The translations under genes were made by a program, and so were the position numbers. The notes under the pieces were generated by a model. That model was not told the DNA's origin. It ran no database searches and saw nothing but the letters and a program-made list of their open reading frames with translations. Shown one piece after another: positions 56,699-64,000 of a stretch of DNA of 64,000 nt (positions within the stretch are counted from its first letter, which is position 1; every line of letters begins with the position of its first letter). The DNA is from Epilithonimonas vandammei (GTDB lineage: Bacteria > Bacteroidota > Bacteroidia > Flavobacteriales > Weeksellaceae), in contig NZ_CP034161.1 of NCBI RefSeq assembly GCF_003860525.1, forward strand, positions 2,170,001-2,234,000. The letters are read 5' to 3'.

Positions 56699-58534
56699 TT
56701 ATTTCTTAAAGTTTTTATTCAGTTCCGCCATAAACGCTGGCTGTATCTCCACTTTTGTTTTAGCGCGTTGTGCGGCAATAGTTTTCTGAAGAAGTTTTTC
56801 TGTTACTGCATCATTCATATCTTCCTTAGATTCTTCCAGCGTCATCTGCTGTTCCGGCAGAAGATCATCTATTGCCACCACTACATCTCTGTCTGCGATT
56901 TTGGTAAGAAAAACACCTTTCTTAAAAGGAACATTATACTTTTTGAAAATATCTGCACTTTCCTGAATTTTCCCCTGTTCAAAATGAACAAGAACCTGAT
57001 TTTTATCGTTGACCTTATTTTTGTATTTTTCTTTGAGCGCATCCCATTTTTTAGGATCTTTAACCTCTTTTTCTATCTCTTTTACAAGTGCAGGATTAGA
57101 AATGACTACAGCTCTGGATTCTGCTCTTTTTTCCCAAATAAATTTGGATTTGTTTTCATTATAATAATCAGTAAAGAGCTGCGGATTGTTCTTTAGCTCA
57201 TCTTTCAGGTATTCCGAGAAAATGTATTCCGAGAAGAGATTCTTTTTTAGTTCATTCAGTTCGGGCTTCACATCTGGAAGATTTTGAAAATTCTTCGCAT
57301 AAACCCCAATAATATATTGATCTGCCTGAAAATTTAAAAGATCGGACCACTGTGTTGTAGGGATTTGCTCCAGATTTTTATATTGAGAATCTATTGCTTT
57401 TTTCAGATCTTCATAAGTGACTTTATTAGCGCCATAAGAAAATAAAACAGCTTTTGGATTCTTGACATTGAGATAACTCTGATAAGACTTTTTGATCTCT
57501 GCAAAATCGGCAGTTTCTACAAATTTCTCCTGTGTTTTCAGCCAGCGTACGAGTCTTTTAGCAGCCTCGTCTCCATAACTTGTTGCCAGCAATTCTTTCT
57601 GGAAAAACCTTCTGTTTGCATCTGTAAGCGTATATGGCTCAATGCTATAAATATTGAAGATGAAATATTTATCATTGAACAAGATTGGTTCTTTTGTGTA
57701 AAAATCTTTTGTCTGACCCTTCAGCGCATTGTAAACCTCATCTGGCAAAATTGGCGAGCCCATCACTGCGCCACCAGAATTTTTCTCTTCTTCACTGGCT
57801 CCAAAATCTTTTACCACAGCCTGAAATTTCTTTCCAGATTCCAGCTCTTTATAGATCTTGGATTTTGTAGCTTCATAGTTATCATCTTTTGGAATCGCTA
57901 GAGTTCCAAAAATCATATAGCCGAGGCTTGGTCTGGTATTGACAACTTTAGCAAAGCCAACTACGTTTCCTTTGTCAATAAAAGATGTATATGAGTTAAC
58001 AGGTGTATTTTTTACCTGCTGATAGAGTTCATAATCCAACATTCCAGGTTTTACATAAAATGCTTTGGAGGTTTCTGGAGTTGAATTTTTCGCAAGAAAA
58101 TCTTCCATCGTCATTTTGCCGGTTTTAACCTGATTGTAGAGTGATTTATAATCCGTTTTATCATCCGCGTTCTTTTCCTTTAAGAAGAGCAAAACCTGAA
58201 CTTCTTTTTGATTAGATGCTACAAAATCAGTCAGTAAAGGATCAATTACGGATTTGGGATAAAATTTTTGTTCTCTTATTTCCGATAATCTTTGATTGAC
58301 AGTATTGACGAAAAAGTTAAGCGTATCTGCTTTTTTTTCTTTTGCGAGCTGCTGGAGCAATAGAAAATCTATTGTCGCATTGACCGATTTTTCCGTTCCA
58401 GAATTTTCCAGACCATATTTATTATCTCGGATATAATCTTTTACCGAAATACTATCTTTCCCAACGATCAGATATTGAGAAAAAAGGTTTTGCGTAGCCA
58501 CCGCCAGCAATACAGGAAAAAAAATCTTCTTCAT
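56699..58534 (-). CDS. PpiC-type peptidyl-prolyl isomerase, second chaperone
   Basis: 611 residues. Signal peptide of about 20 residues (KIFFPVLLAVATQNLFSQ), long helical N-terminal part and a parvulin-like domain near residues 205-300 (GYMIFGTLAIP, FQAVVKDFGASEEEKNSGGAVMG). The remainder is helical and may be chaperone-like. Not identical in plan to SurA or PpiD. It is co-directional with the SurA-like gene and both probably serve outer-membrane protein folding. Confidence 0.87.
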   Translation of the reverse strand: MKKIFFPVLLAVATQNLFSQYLIVGKDSISVKDYIRDNKYGLENSGTEKSVNATIDFLLLQQLAKEKKADTLNFFVNTVNQRLSEIREQKFYPKSVIDPLLTDFVASNQKEVQVLLFLKEKNADDKTDYKSLYNQVKTGKMTMEDFLAKNSTPETSKAFYVKPGMLDYELYQQVKNTPVNSYTSFIDKGNVVGFAKVVNTRPSLGYMIFGTLAIPKDDNYEATKSKIYKELESGKKFQAVVKDFGASEEEKNSGGAVMGSPILPDEVYNALKGQTKDFYTKEPILFNDKYFIFNIYSIEPYTLTDANRRFFQKELLATSYGDEAAKRLVRWLKTQEKFVETADFAEIKKSYQSYLNVKNPKAVLFSYGANKVTYEDLKKAIDSQYKNLEQIPTTQWSDLLNFQADQYIIGVYAKNFQNLPDVKPELNELKKNLFSEYIFSEYLKDELKNNPQLFTDYYNENKSKFIWEKRAESRAVVISNPALVKEIEKEVKDPKKWDALKEKYKNKVNDKNQVLVHFEQGKIQESADIFKKYNVPFKKGVFLTKIADRDVVVAIDDLLPEQQMTLEESKEDMNDAVTEKLLQKTIAAQRAKTKVEIQPAFMAELNKNFKK

Positions 58535-58592
58535 TTTTTGTATATTAATTTATAACACTTTTTTGAGTGATAAATTTCAGTAAGGTTAAATG

Positions 58593-59513
58593 TTATATTG
58601 CAGATTCAAAAGAAGTCAGCTCCCGGAACTGCAAGATTCTTTCACTAAGCTCCTGTTTTGTAACGTGCTGAATTCTCTCGGTCCCGAATTTTTCTACAGT
58701 GAAAGAAGCCATTGCGCTACCAACTATAATAGCAGTTTTCATACTTTCAAAGCTGAAATCACCTTTCTTAGTTAGGTAGGAAGCGAATCCACCAGCAAAA
58801 GTATCGCCCGCTCCAGTAGGATCAAAAACCTCTTCTAAAGGCAATGCCGGAATTGCAAATACTTTTTCTTCGTGAAATAATAATGCTCCGTGCTCTCCTT
58901 TTTTTATAATCACAAACTTAGGACCCATTTCGTGGATTTTCTTTGCCGCCTTTACCAGAGAATATTCTCCGGAAAGTTGTCTTGCTTCTTCGTCATTAAT
59001 GGTAATTACGTCAGTTTTAGCGATAACTTTCATCAGATTATCCCAGGCAATATCCATCCAAAAATTCATCGTATCAAGAATAACCAATTTTGGCTGCGTT
59101 GTCATCCTTTCCAAAACCGAAAGCTGAACAACAGGATCAAGATTTCCTAATAACAGAACATCAGCATCAGCAGAATGTTCAGGAACTTTTGGGTCAAAAT
59201 CTGCCAAAACGTTTAGTTCTGTCACCAAAGTATCTCTGGAGTTAAGATCATTATGATATTTCCCACTCCAGAAAAAGGTCTTACCATCTTTCACCATTTC
59301 TACGCCATCTACATTGATATTTTTAGAAGTCATCATATCCAAATATTCCTGAGGAAAATCGCCGCCAATGACCGACACTAAACTCACTTCAGTTTCCAAA
59401 GCAGAAGCCGCCAAGCCAATAAAAGTGGCTGCACCTCCAAGAATTTTATCCGTTTTTCCAAATGGTGTTTCAATGGCATCAAATGCTACAGTTCCTACTG
59501 CTAATAATTTCAT
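58593..59513 (-). CDS. PfkB-family carbohydrate/nucleoside kinase
   Basis: 306 residues of ribokinase fold: LAVGTVAFDAIETPFG, GGAATFIGLAASAL, and the catalytic DPTGAGDTFAGGF, with the anion hole and base Asp present. Asn-Asp-Glu-Glu-Ala (NDEEARQLSG) is the family's phosphate-sensor region. It phosphorylates a sugar or nucleoside; the substrate is not told by sequence. gldD lies upstream on the same strand. Confidence 0.88.
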   Translation of the reverse strand: MKLLAVGTVAFDAIETPFGKTDKILGGAATFIGLAASALETEVSLVSVIGGDFPQEYLDMMTSKNINVDGVEMVKDGKTFFWSGKYHNDLNSRDTLVTELNVLADFDPKVPEHSADADVLLLGNLDPVVQLSVLERMTTQPKLVILDTMNFWMDIAWDNLMKVIAKTDVITINDEEARQLSGEYSLVKAAKKIHEMGPKFVIIKKGEHGALLFHEEKVFAIPALPLEEVFDPTGAGDTFAGGFASYLTKKGDFSFESMKTAIIVGSAMASFTVEKFGTERIQHVTKQELSERILQFRELTSFESAI

Positions 59514-59616
59514 TTTTATTTGTTTTTGTCCGATGTCCGATGATGGATGTCGGAAGTATTAATATTTTATAATTTTATTTTGCGAAGTGAAAGTCTTCTT
59601 AACTCTGACTTCTAAC

Positions 59617-60174
59617 TTATTTTTTCCACTCAAAAGAATCTATAAGGTGCAAAAGATCCTTTTTTACATAATCTATAGCTGGGGCAAGTGAGTCTGGGCG
59701 CGGACGGGAATTGAAATAGAGGTTACCCGTTACAAAATGTCTTGTACTGTCTGTAACAAAAAACTGGATATTTGATGCAGTTTGACCTTTCAGCTCATAG
59801 AAATTACCGTAAACTTTCTTTTCCGGATATTGGAAAGACTTGGTATCAATGGAACTTGCTTTTATAGTATGTTCATAAACCATTTTTTCTACTTCCCTCA
59901 CGTGGAGTTGAAAATCATTTTTTATAGGGAAATATGTAATGAAAACTTTGGCCTTCATTTTGGGATAATTGATGTAATACCAGCAATTTTCCTTAGCATT
60001 TTCTACTCTTGAATAATCCGAATAATCAAAAGAATAATTACAAGGTGAGTTGAATCTGAGATATTTCGGGTTTGGGTATTCCAGTCGCAGATCTCCTTTT
60101 GGCTTCGGAACAGCTTCCTTACCGCAAGAAAACAAGGTTAATCCAATAAAAATTCTAAACAGATTTTTTAACAT
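59617..60174 (-). CDS. gldD: Gliding motility lipoprotein GldD
   Basis: 185 residues from the ATG at 60174; this gives a lipoprotein signal (FIGLTLFSC). The conserved GKEAVPKPKGDLRLEYP stretch and the ending LLHLIDSFEWKK mark GldD, an envelope lipoprotein required for gliding in Flavobacterium johnsoniae and associated with type IX secretion. GldE, usually adjacent, is not seen in this window; the neighbouring PfkB kinase is. A longer start at 60222 has no signal logic. Confidence 0.9.
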   Translation of the reverse strand: MLKNLFRIFIGLTLFSCGKEAVPKPKGDLRLEYPNPKYLRFNSPCNYSFDYSDYSRVENAKENCWYYINYPKMKAKVFITYFPIKNDFQLHVREVEKMVYEHTIKASSIDTKSFQYPEKKVYGNFYELKGQTASNIQFFVTDSTRHFVTGNLYFNSRPRPDSLAPAIDYVKKDLLHLIDSFEWKK

Positions 60175-60392
60175 CCGGCAAAAATAACAATTACAATTGA
60201 CACTAAGAATTTTGATTCCCAAATTTTTGTTAAGAATGATTGATTTACAGAGAAATGTGTGATTTAAGTTTGTATTGATTATTAAATTCCCGTAGATTTG
60301 GGAGATTTCGCTGATTATTGTTTATATAATTGGACAAGTCTCCGACGCCGCTCAGACTGACAAAATTTATTATTAAAATTAGCGTTAACGAT

Positions 60393-60416
60393 GTCACACT
60401 GAGCAGAATCGAAGTG
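60393..60416. repeat. Short repeat of the TGAGC..TCGAAG type
   Basis: GTCACACTGAGCAGAATCGA and following AGTG. The core resembles the short TCGA-containing repeats often scattered between flavobacterial genes. Only one copy is in the window, so the call rests on knowledge of such repeats. Confidence 0.45.
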
Positions 60417-60451
60417 CATTTATAAAGATAATATTTGAAATTGAATTGCAC

Positions 60452-60562
60452 GCAGCCCGACTTGAGCGGAAATCCTTTTTACGCAGCGTAGCGGAGTGAA
60501 AAGATTGACTTCGTCGAACCTAAAGGTTTGGGAGCGGAAGGCGGATTAAGCTGCCCAAACCT
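60452..60562. repeat. Interspersed repeat element, copy 2, with hairpin
   Basis: Begins GCAGCCCGACTTGAGCGGA (60452-60470) and ends with a block matching copy 1 (GGAAGGCGGATTAAGCTGCC). A strong imperfect hairpin AGGTTTGGGAGC (60524-60535) / GCTGCCCAAACCT (60550-60562) has one bulged base. No terminal repeats of an IS and no ORF. Confidence 0.7.
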
Positions 60563-60712
60563 AATAAAGTGGTTCGACTTTGTCAAATTATCTTAATCTG
60601 TTTTAAAATGCGTTAAAATTGAAGTTTAATCTTGTGAAATTAAAATATTTGTAACCTTTTTGATGTTCTCATCGTATAATATAATGCAACCTAATAGAAT
60701 GAGGTTTTTATA

Positions 60713-61579
60713 ATGAGACAATTAAAAATTACAAAACAGGTTACCAACAGGGAAACCGCATCACTAGACAAGTATCTGCAAGAGATTGGAAAAGTTGAAT
60801 TGATTACCGCCGATGAGGAGGTAGATTTGGCTCAGAGAATCCGTGCCGGAGACAGAGCTGCGCTTGAAAAACTGATCAAAGCTAACTTACGTTTCGTGGT
60901 TTCGGTTTCTAAGCAATATCAAAATCAAGGACTTTCTCTTCCCGATTTGATCAACGAAGGAAATCTTGGTCTGATGAAAGCGGCGAAAAGATATGATGAA
61001 ACAAGAGGTTTCAAATTCATCTCGTATGCTGTTTGGTGGATTCGTCAATCGATTTTGCAGGCTTTGGCTGAGCAATCGAGAATTGTAAGATTACCTTTGA
61101 ACAAAATTGGTTCTATCAACAAAATCAATAAAGCTTATGCTCACCTGGAGCAAGAGAACGAAAGACCACCTTCTCCGGAAGAATTGGCAGAAGTTCTGGA
61201 TATGAGCGAGGAAGACATCAAGGAATCGATGAAAAACAGTGGCCGTCATCTTTCTATGGATGCGCCGCTTGTGGAAGGTGAAGATTCTAACCTTTATGAC
61301 GTTTTGCGTTCGGGAGAATCTCCAAGTCCGGATAAAGACCTGATGTTAGAATCTCTACAAATCGAAATTGAAAGAGCACTTTGCACGTTGACGCCTAGAG
61401 AAGCAGATTTGGTAAGATTATATTTCGGGTTAAACGGAAAACATCCAATGACTTTGGAAGAAATCGGGGAAACTTTTGACCTAACGAGAGAAAGAGTTAG
61501 ACAAATTAAGGAAAAAGCCATCAAAAGATTGAAACACAACTCCAGAAGTAAGATTTTGAAATCTTATCTTGGTAAATAA
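60713..61579 (+). CDS. rpoD: Primary RNA polymerase sigma factor
   Basis: 288 residues, the short Bacteroidota sigma-A without region 1.1. Region 1.2-2 has [16 protein letters not shown] and [12 protein letters not shown], region 2.4 [17 protein letters not shown], region 4.2 [24 protein letters not shown]. It recognises TTG / TAnnTTTG promoters, which agrees with the boxes found in this window. Its own 5' region contains repeats. A terminator follows. Confidence 0.96.
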   Translation: MRQLKITKQVTNRETASLDKYLQEIGKVELITADEEVDLAQRIRAGDRAALEKLIKANLRFVVSVSKQYQNQGLSLPDLINEGNLGLMKAAKRYDETRGFKFISYAVWWIRQSILQALAEQSRIVRLPLNKIGSINKINKAYAHLEQENERPPSPEELAEVLDMSEEDIKESMKNSGRHLSMDAPLVEGEDSNLYDVLRSGESPSPDKDLMLESLQIEIERALCTLTPREADLVRLYFGLNGKHPMTLEEIGETFDLTRERVRQIKEKAIKRLKHNSRSKILKSYLGK

Positions 61580-61603
61580 AATTTTCATTCTTGGAATGAT
61601 ATG

Positions 61604-61629
61604 AAAGCAAGACTTTTTGGTCTTGCTTT
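61604..61629 (+). terminator. Terminator of rpoD
   Basis: AAAGCAAGAC / GTCTTGCTTT stem with a T-rich 6-base loop, then a T-run. Confidence 0.88.
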
Positions 61630-61677
61630 TTTTGTTTTAATAATTAACTTTGTTTAACAAGGTAATCAATTCAAAAT

Positions 61678-62253
61678 ATGATTAAGAAAATCAAAAGAGA
61701 TATTTGCATCATTAAATACAGATCACTCCCACTTTCAGAATATGAAAAGGAAACTGATTCTGATGTCTATCATTCCCCCGATATTCAATCTGTCTATTGG
61801 CTAAAACTCGAAAGTGATTCTTCTAAAAATTTAACCAAACAATTTTTGAAACTGATCAATGGTTTAGGTATTGAGGATTTAATTATTCTAGGGGAAATCA
61901 ACAAACCTTGGATTTCTAAATTAACTTCGACTAGAAAAGATTATAAACCACTTATTAAAACGCTTGAATATTTCAAATCTAAAAAATTAACAACAAAATT
62001 TAATGGTGGATTACAAATAGATGTTCAAGAATTAAAATCTTTCTTTCCTCATTTTTATATGATAACAAGGTGTGATGGTGGATTTTTTGATTTTCATATT
62101 ATTGATAAAAATCAAAATATAATTTTTTATTTGCATTATTCTGGTGAGATAAAAATTATGCCTCTAAATAAAAAATTTGATGTAAAAGTTTTGAAAGAAA
62201 TAAAAAATACAGATTTTATTGATTCTATGAGAGCAAATTCAAATAGACTTTAA
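61678..62253 (+). CDS. Uncharacterised protein
   Basis: 191 residues, no signal peptide or membrane helix. The C-terminal half is beta-rich (FFPHFYMITRCDGGFFDFHIID, YLHYSGEIKIM) and the N-terminal half has mixed helix and strand. I recognise no family. It precedes the flavin monooxygenase by six bases and is probably co-transcribed, but it has lower GC than its neighbours, which might mean recent gain. Confidence 0.7.
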   Translation: MIKKIKRDICIIKYRSLPLSEYEKETDSDVYHSPDIQSVYWLKLESDSSKNLTKQFLKLINGLGIEDLIILGEINKPWISKLTSTRKDYKPLIKTLEYFKSKKLTTKFNGGLQIDVQELKSFFPHFYMITRCDGGFFDFHIIDKNQNIIFYLHYSGEIKIMPLNKKFDVKVLKEIKNTDFIDSMRANSNRL

Positions 62254-62259
62254 ACAATA

Positions 62260-63372
62260 ATGAAAATCTCAATCATCGGTGGCGGAATTGGCGGTTTGAC
62301 TTTGGGAAATTTTCTAAAGCAACACAACATCGATTTCAAAATTTATGAAAGTGCGCCAGAAATCAAAGCTGTGGGAGCTGGAATCGCAATGGCAGGCAAT
62401 GCAATGCAAATTTTTGACAAACTTGGTTTGAAAGAGAAAATCGAAAAGGCTGGAACTAAAATGCAAGCTTTGATCATAACTGATGAAAAACTGAAAACCA
62501 TTTCTAAAACGGATGTTTTGAAATTGGGAAACAAATACAAAGTTTGCAACATTGCCATTCACAGAGCAGATTTACAAAAAATTCTCAGTGAAAATATTTC
62601 GGAACATATCATTCTTAATAAACAACTTTCGACAATTGAGAAAAAAGAAAACTATCATTTAACTTTTGGAGACAAAACAGAAATCGAAAGCGAAATAGTT
62701 TTCGGAGCTGATGGCGTAAAATCTTTGGTTCGGAATCAGATTCTAAAATCCGGAGAAATCCGAAATGCTGGTCAAAAATGCTGGCGCGGAATTCTACAAA
62801 CCGAAATCCCAGAAAAATACAGCCACAACGCTTACGAAATGTGGGGAAAAGGGAAACGTTTCGGCTTTGTAAAACTTTCTGAAAATATTTTATATTGGTA
62901 CGCTTTGGTGAATGAGAAATTCTATTCTGATGATATTGATTTATTGGAAACGTTTCGGGAATTTCATCCTGATATTTTGGAAATGATTGCTGAAACTGCT
63001 AAACAAAATATTATCCTAAATGACATTATCGACATCCAACCGATGGACAATTGGTGTACAGAAAATCTTTGTCTGATTGGTGATGCTGCCCACGCCACGA
63101 CGCCCAATATGGGACAAGGCGGTTGCCAAGCGGTAGAAGATGCCTACGTCATTGCAAAATTATCAGAAACTGAAAAAGACTGGAACAAAGTTTTTTCTCA
63201 ATTTGAAAAAATCAGGAAAGAAAAAGTTCATCACATTGTAAATACGAGTTGGACGCTAGGGAAAGTGGCGCAATGGGAGAATTTTACAAGTATTAGGAAT
63301 TCTATTTTCAGAGTGATTCCTGAATCTGCCAATCAGAAACAAATGGAGAAAATTCTAAAACTGGAACTGTAG
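62260..63372 (+). CDS. FAD-dependent monooxygenase of the UbiH/PHBH-like group
   Basis: 370 residues. FAD-binding GxGxxG motif at the start (IIGGGIGGLTLGNFL), the second FAD motif LIGDAAHATTPNMGQGG near residue 280, and the intermediate FGADGVKSLVRNQ. Class A flavin monooxygenases hydroxylate aromatic or related compounds with NAD(P)H and O2; TetX-like enzymes of flavobacteria are in the same wide family, but the tetracycline-specific residues cannot be judged here. Substrate unknown. Confidence 0.85.
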   Translation: MKISIIGGGIGGLTLGNFLKQHNIDFKIYESAPEIKAVGAGIAMAGNAMQIFDKLGLKEKIEKAGTKMQALIITDEKLKTISKTDVLKLGNKYKVCNIAIHRADLQKILSENISEHIILNKQLSTIEKKENYHLTFGDKTEIESEIVFGADGVKSLVRNQILKSGEIRNAGQKCWRGILQTEIPEKYSHNAYEMWGKGKRFGFVKLSENILYWYALVNEKFYSDDIDLLETFREFHPDILEMIAETAKQNIILNDIIDIQPMDNWCTENLCLIGDAAHATTPNMGQGGCQAVEDAYVIAKLSETEKDWNKVFSQFEKIRKEKVHHIVNTSWTLGKVAQWENFTSIRNSIFRVIPESANQKQMEKILKLEL

Positions 63373-63374
63373 AA

Positions 63375-63923
63375 TTATTGCTCAACTTCTTTCTTAAGGC
63401 TTTCTATTAGATTTTCCAGCTCAGCAATTTTATCTTTCAGGTTTTTGATATCATTTTTATTGCTTGTCACTTTGCTTTTCAGCATTACTGTTCTGGCACG
63501 CTCGCTGTGGTCTTCATCATCTTCATCTTCACTTATTTCCTCCACATCTTCCTGAATTTCGTCAATATCTTCTTGGATTTCTTCTACATCTTCCTGAATT
63601 TCTTCAATATCTTCCTGAATCTCATCAATATCTTCTTGGATCTCATTGACATCTTCTTTCAAATCCTCAATATGTTCAGAACTTTTATTCACAGACATCT
63701 GAATAAAAATGGCCAGATAGATCGCCTCCAATGAAACGACAGTCGTAAGAACCAGCAACATTTGCTCAAATTCAACAATATTGAAAATAGGCAATGCAAA
63801 ACAAATAATGAAAAAAATAGTATGGAAAACCAGCGACTGAATAGAACCTACCCACCAAATGATTCCGTTGGCTACTTTTTCTAAGGCAGATAGTTTTTTT
63901 TCATTTTCTTTAGTCAGTCTCAT
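63375..63923 (-). CDS. Membrane protein with heptad-repeat coiled coil (low-affinity iron permease-like region)
   Basis: 182 residues from the ATG at 63923 (MRLTKENEKKLSALEKVANGIIWWVG). Two membrane helices at about residues 28-50 and 55-80 resemble the short DUF1003/iron-permease-like proteins. Then comes a coiled coil with six or so heptads of Glu/Asp and Ile/Val (EDIDEIQ, EDVEEIQ), encoded by tandem 21-base units at 63541-63660, an acidic run and a basic helical tail. Function unknown. Confidence 0.72.
   Translation of the reverse strand: MRLTKENEKKLSALEKVANGIIWWVGSIQSLVFHTIFFIICFALPIFNIVEFEQMLLVLTTVVSLEAIYLAIFIQMSVNKSSEHIEDLKEDVNEIQEDIDEIQEDIEEIQEDVEEIQEDIDEIQEDVEEISEDEDDEDHSERARTVMLKSKVTSNKNDIKNLKDKIAELENLIESLKKEVEQ
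63541..63660. repeat. Tandem 21-base repeat inside the coiled-coil gene
   Basis: About six imperfect units of the type TCTTCCTGAATTTCTTCAAT encode successive heptads; unit boundaries are in frame, so copy number can vary without breaking the gene. Confidence 0.7.
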
Positions 63924-64000
63924 TCCTATAATTTTTATAAAAATACACTTTTTTGTACGAAATGTCAAAATTAACTGATAACGATGAAAAATTCTGCCTA

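Larger units (their letters stand above)
60175..60712. other. Intergenic region with repeats upstream of rpoD
   Basis: 538 bases without a convincing gene. It carries the interspersed repeat copy at 60452-60562, a CTCAGACTGACA motif (60351-60362) and a sequence CACACTGAGCAGAATCGAAG at 60395-60414 of the TGAGC..GTCGAAG kind scattered in Bacteroidota genomes. A minus-strand 68-codon ORF overlaps these repeats and is not called. The rpoD promoter should be within the last 100 bases; TATAAT occurs at 60675-60680 but no TAnnTTTG box is clear. Confidence 0.6.

Noticed and set aside
60245..60451. 68-codon minus-strand ORF with a hydrophobic segment
   Set aside because: It runs through the short repeats upstream of rpoD, has no sensible start context and looks like repeat-derived reading frame.
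60650..60712. Possible rpoD promoter with TATAAT
   Set aside because: TTG/TAnnTTTG spacing does not fit and TATAAT is not the box this sigma class uses, so I do not list it.
63507..63734. Plus-strand ORF antisense to the coiled-coil gene, rich in Phe/Leu/Ile
   Set aside because: It is the mirror of the 21-base repeats; the sense frame has helices, start and heptads.

Overview
The window looks like chromosome of a Bacteroidota, class Flavobacteriia, most likely the Chryseobacterium/Epilithonimonas group. Supporting signs are AT-rich DNA with short A/T-rich gaps, A-rich sequence instead of strong Shine-Dalgarno sites, TAnnTTTG-type -7 promoter boxes, a short primary sigma factor, gliding and type IX secretion genes (gldD, porQ, proteins with C-terminal sorting domains), a DAHP synthase/chorismate mutase fusion, a two-subunit sucA-sucB pair and a TamB/TamL-type outer-membrane assembly gene set. 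I see no rRNA, tRNA, CRISPR array, transposase, integrase or phage module. Almost everything is core chromosome.

Layout: 1-5.1 kb, tamB with the first codons of a lipoprotein gene overlapping its stop. 5.3-6.8 kb, a free-standing EF-Tu domain-III-like protein, a truncated anti-sigma factor and a SixA-like phosphatase. 6.9-16.4 kb, alaS, a DUF2459 gene followed by a frameshifted membrane protein, queG, a rhodanese, two small unlisted membrane/lipoprotein genes, a HopJ-family gene, pnp and a DUF4286 gene. 16.5-25.7 kb, gyrA, a TPR protein, transaldolase, mntH with a candidate metal-responsive operator, an OmpA-like protein and proS. 25.9-32.8 kb, a Gly/Trp/Tyr-rich lipoprotein, an outer-membrane beta-barrel protein, rsgA, the aro fusion and dnaX split by a run of ten A. 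32.9-41 kb, a secreted subtilase and a second type IX cargo protein, then sucB/sucA. 41-49.9 kb, an SRPBCC/GyrI-like protein, a TamL-like barrel, an rRNA methyltransferase, a YtxH/holin-like envelope trio, cmk-porQ and pyrH-frr. 50-64 kb, ppc, an HRDC protein, ssb, a Zn-ribbon protein, an MBL-fold hydrolase, two PpiC-type chaperones, a PfkB kinase, gldD, rpoD, a flavin monooxygenase and a coiled-coil membrane protein.

Functional themes: outer-membrane biogenesis and secretion (tamB, TamL-like barrel, the two PPIases, porQ, gldD and two cargo proteins), information processing (alaS, proS, gyrA, dnaX, ssb, rpoD, pnp, frr, rsgA, queG, rRNA methyltransferase) and central metabolism (sucAB, ppc, transaldolase, aro fusion, cmk, pyrH).

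I found no undescribed multi-gene system. The most interesting items are the A10 frameshift site in dnaX (0 frame gives a short gamma-like form, -1 frame a long tau-like form), the solitary EF-Tu domain III, a palindrome over the mntH start region, a repeated hairpin element at two loci, and a 26-residue very basic ORF. Three genes (dnaX, the 9.6-10.3 kb membrane protein and the HRDC protein) break at or near A-runs, so small indels in the assembly must be kept in mind.
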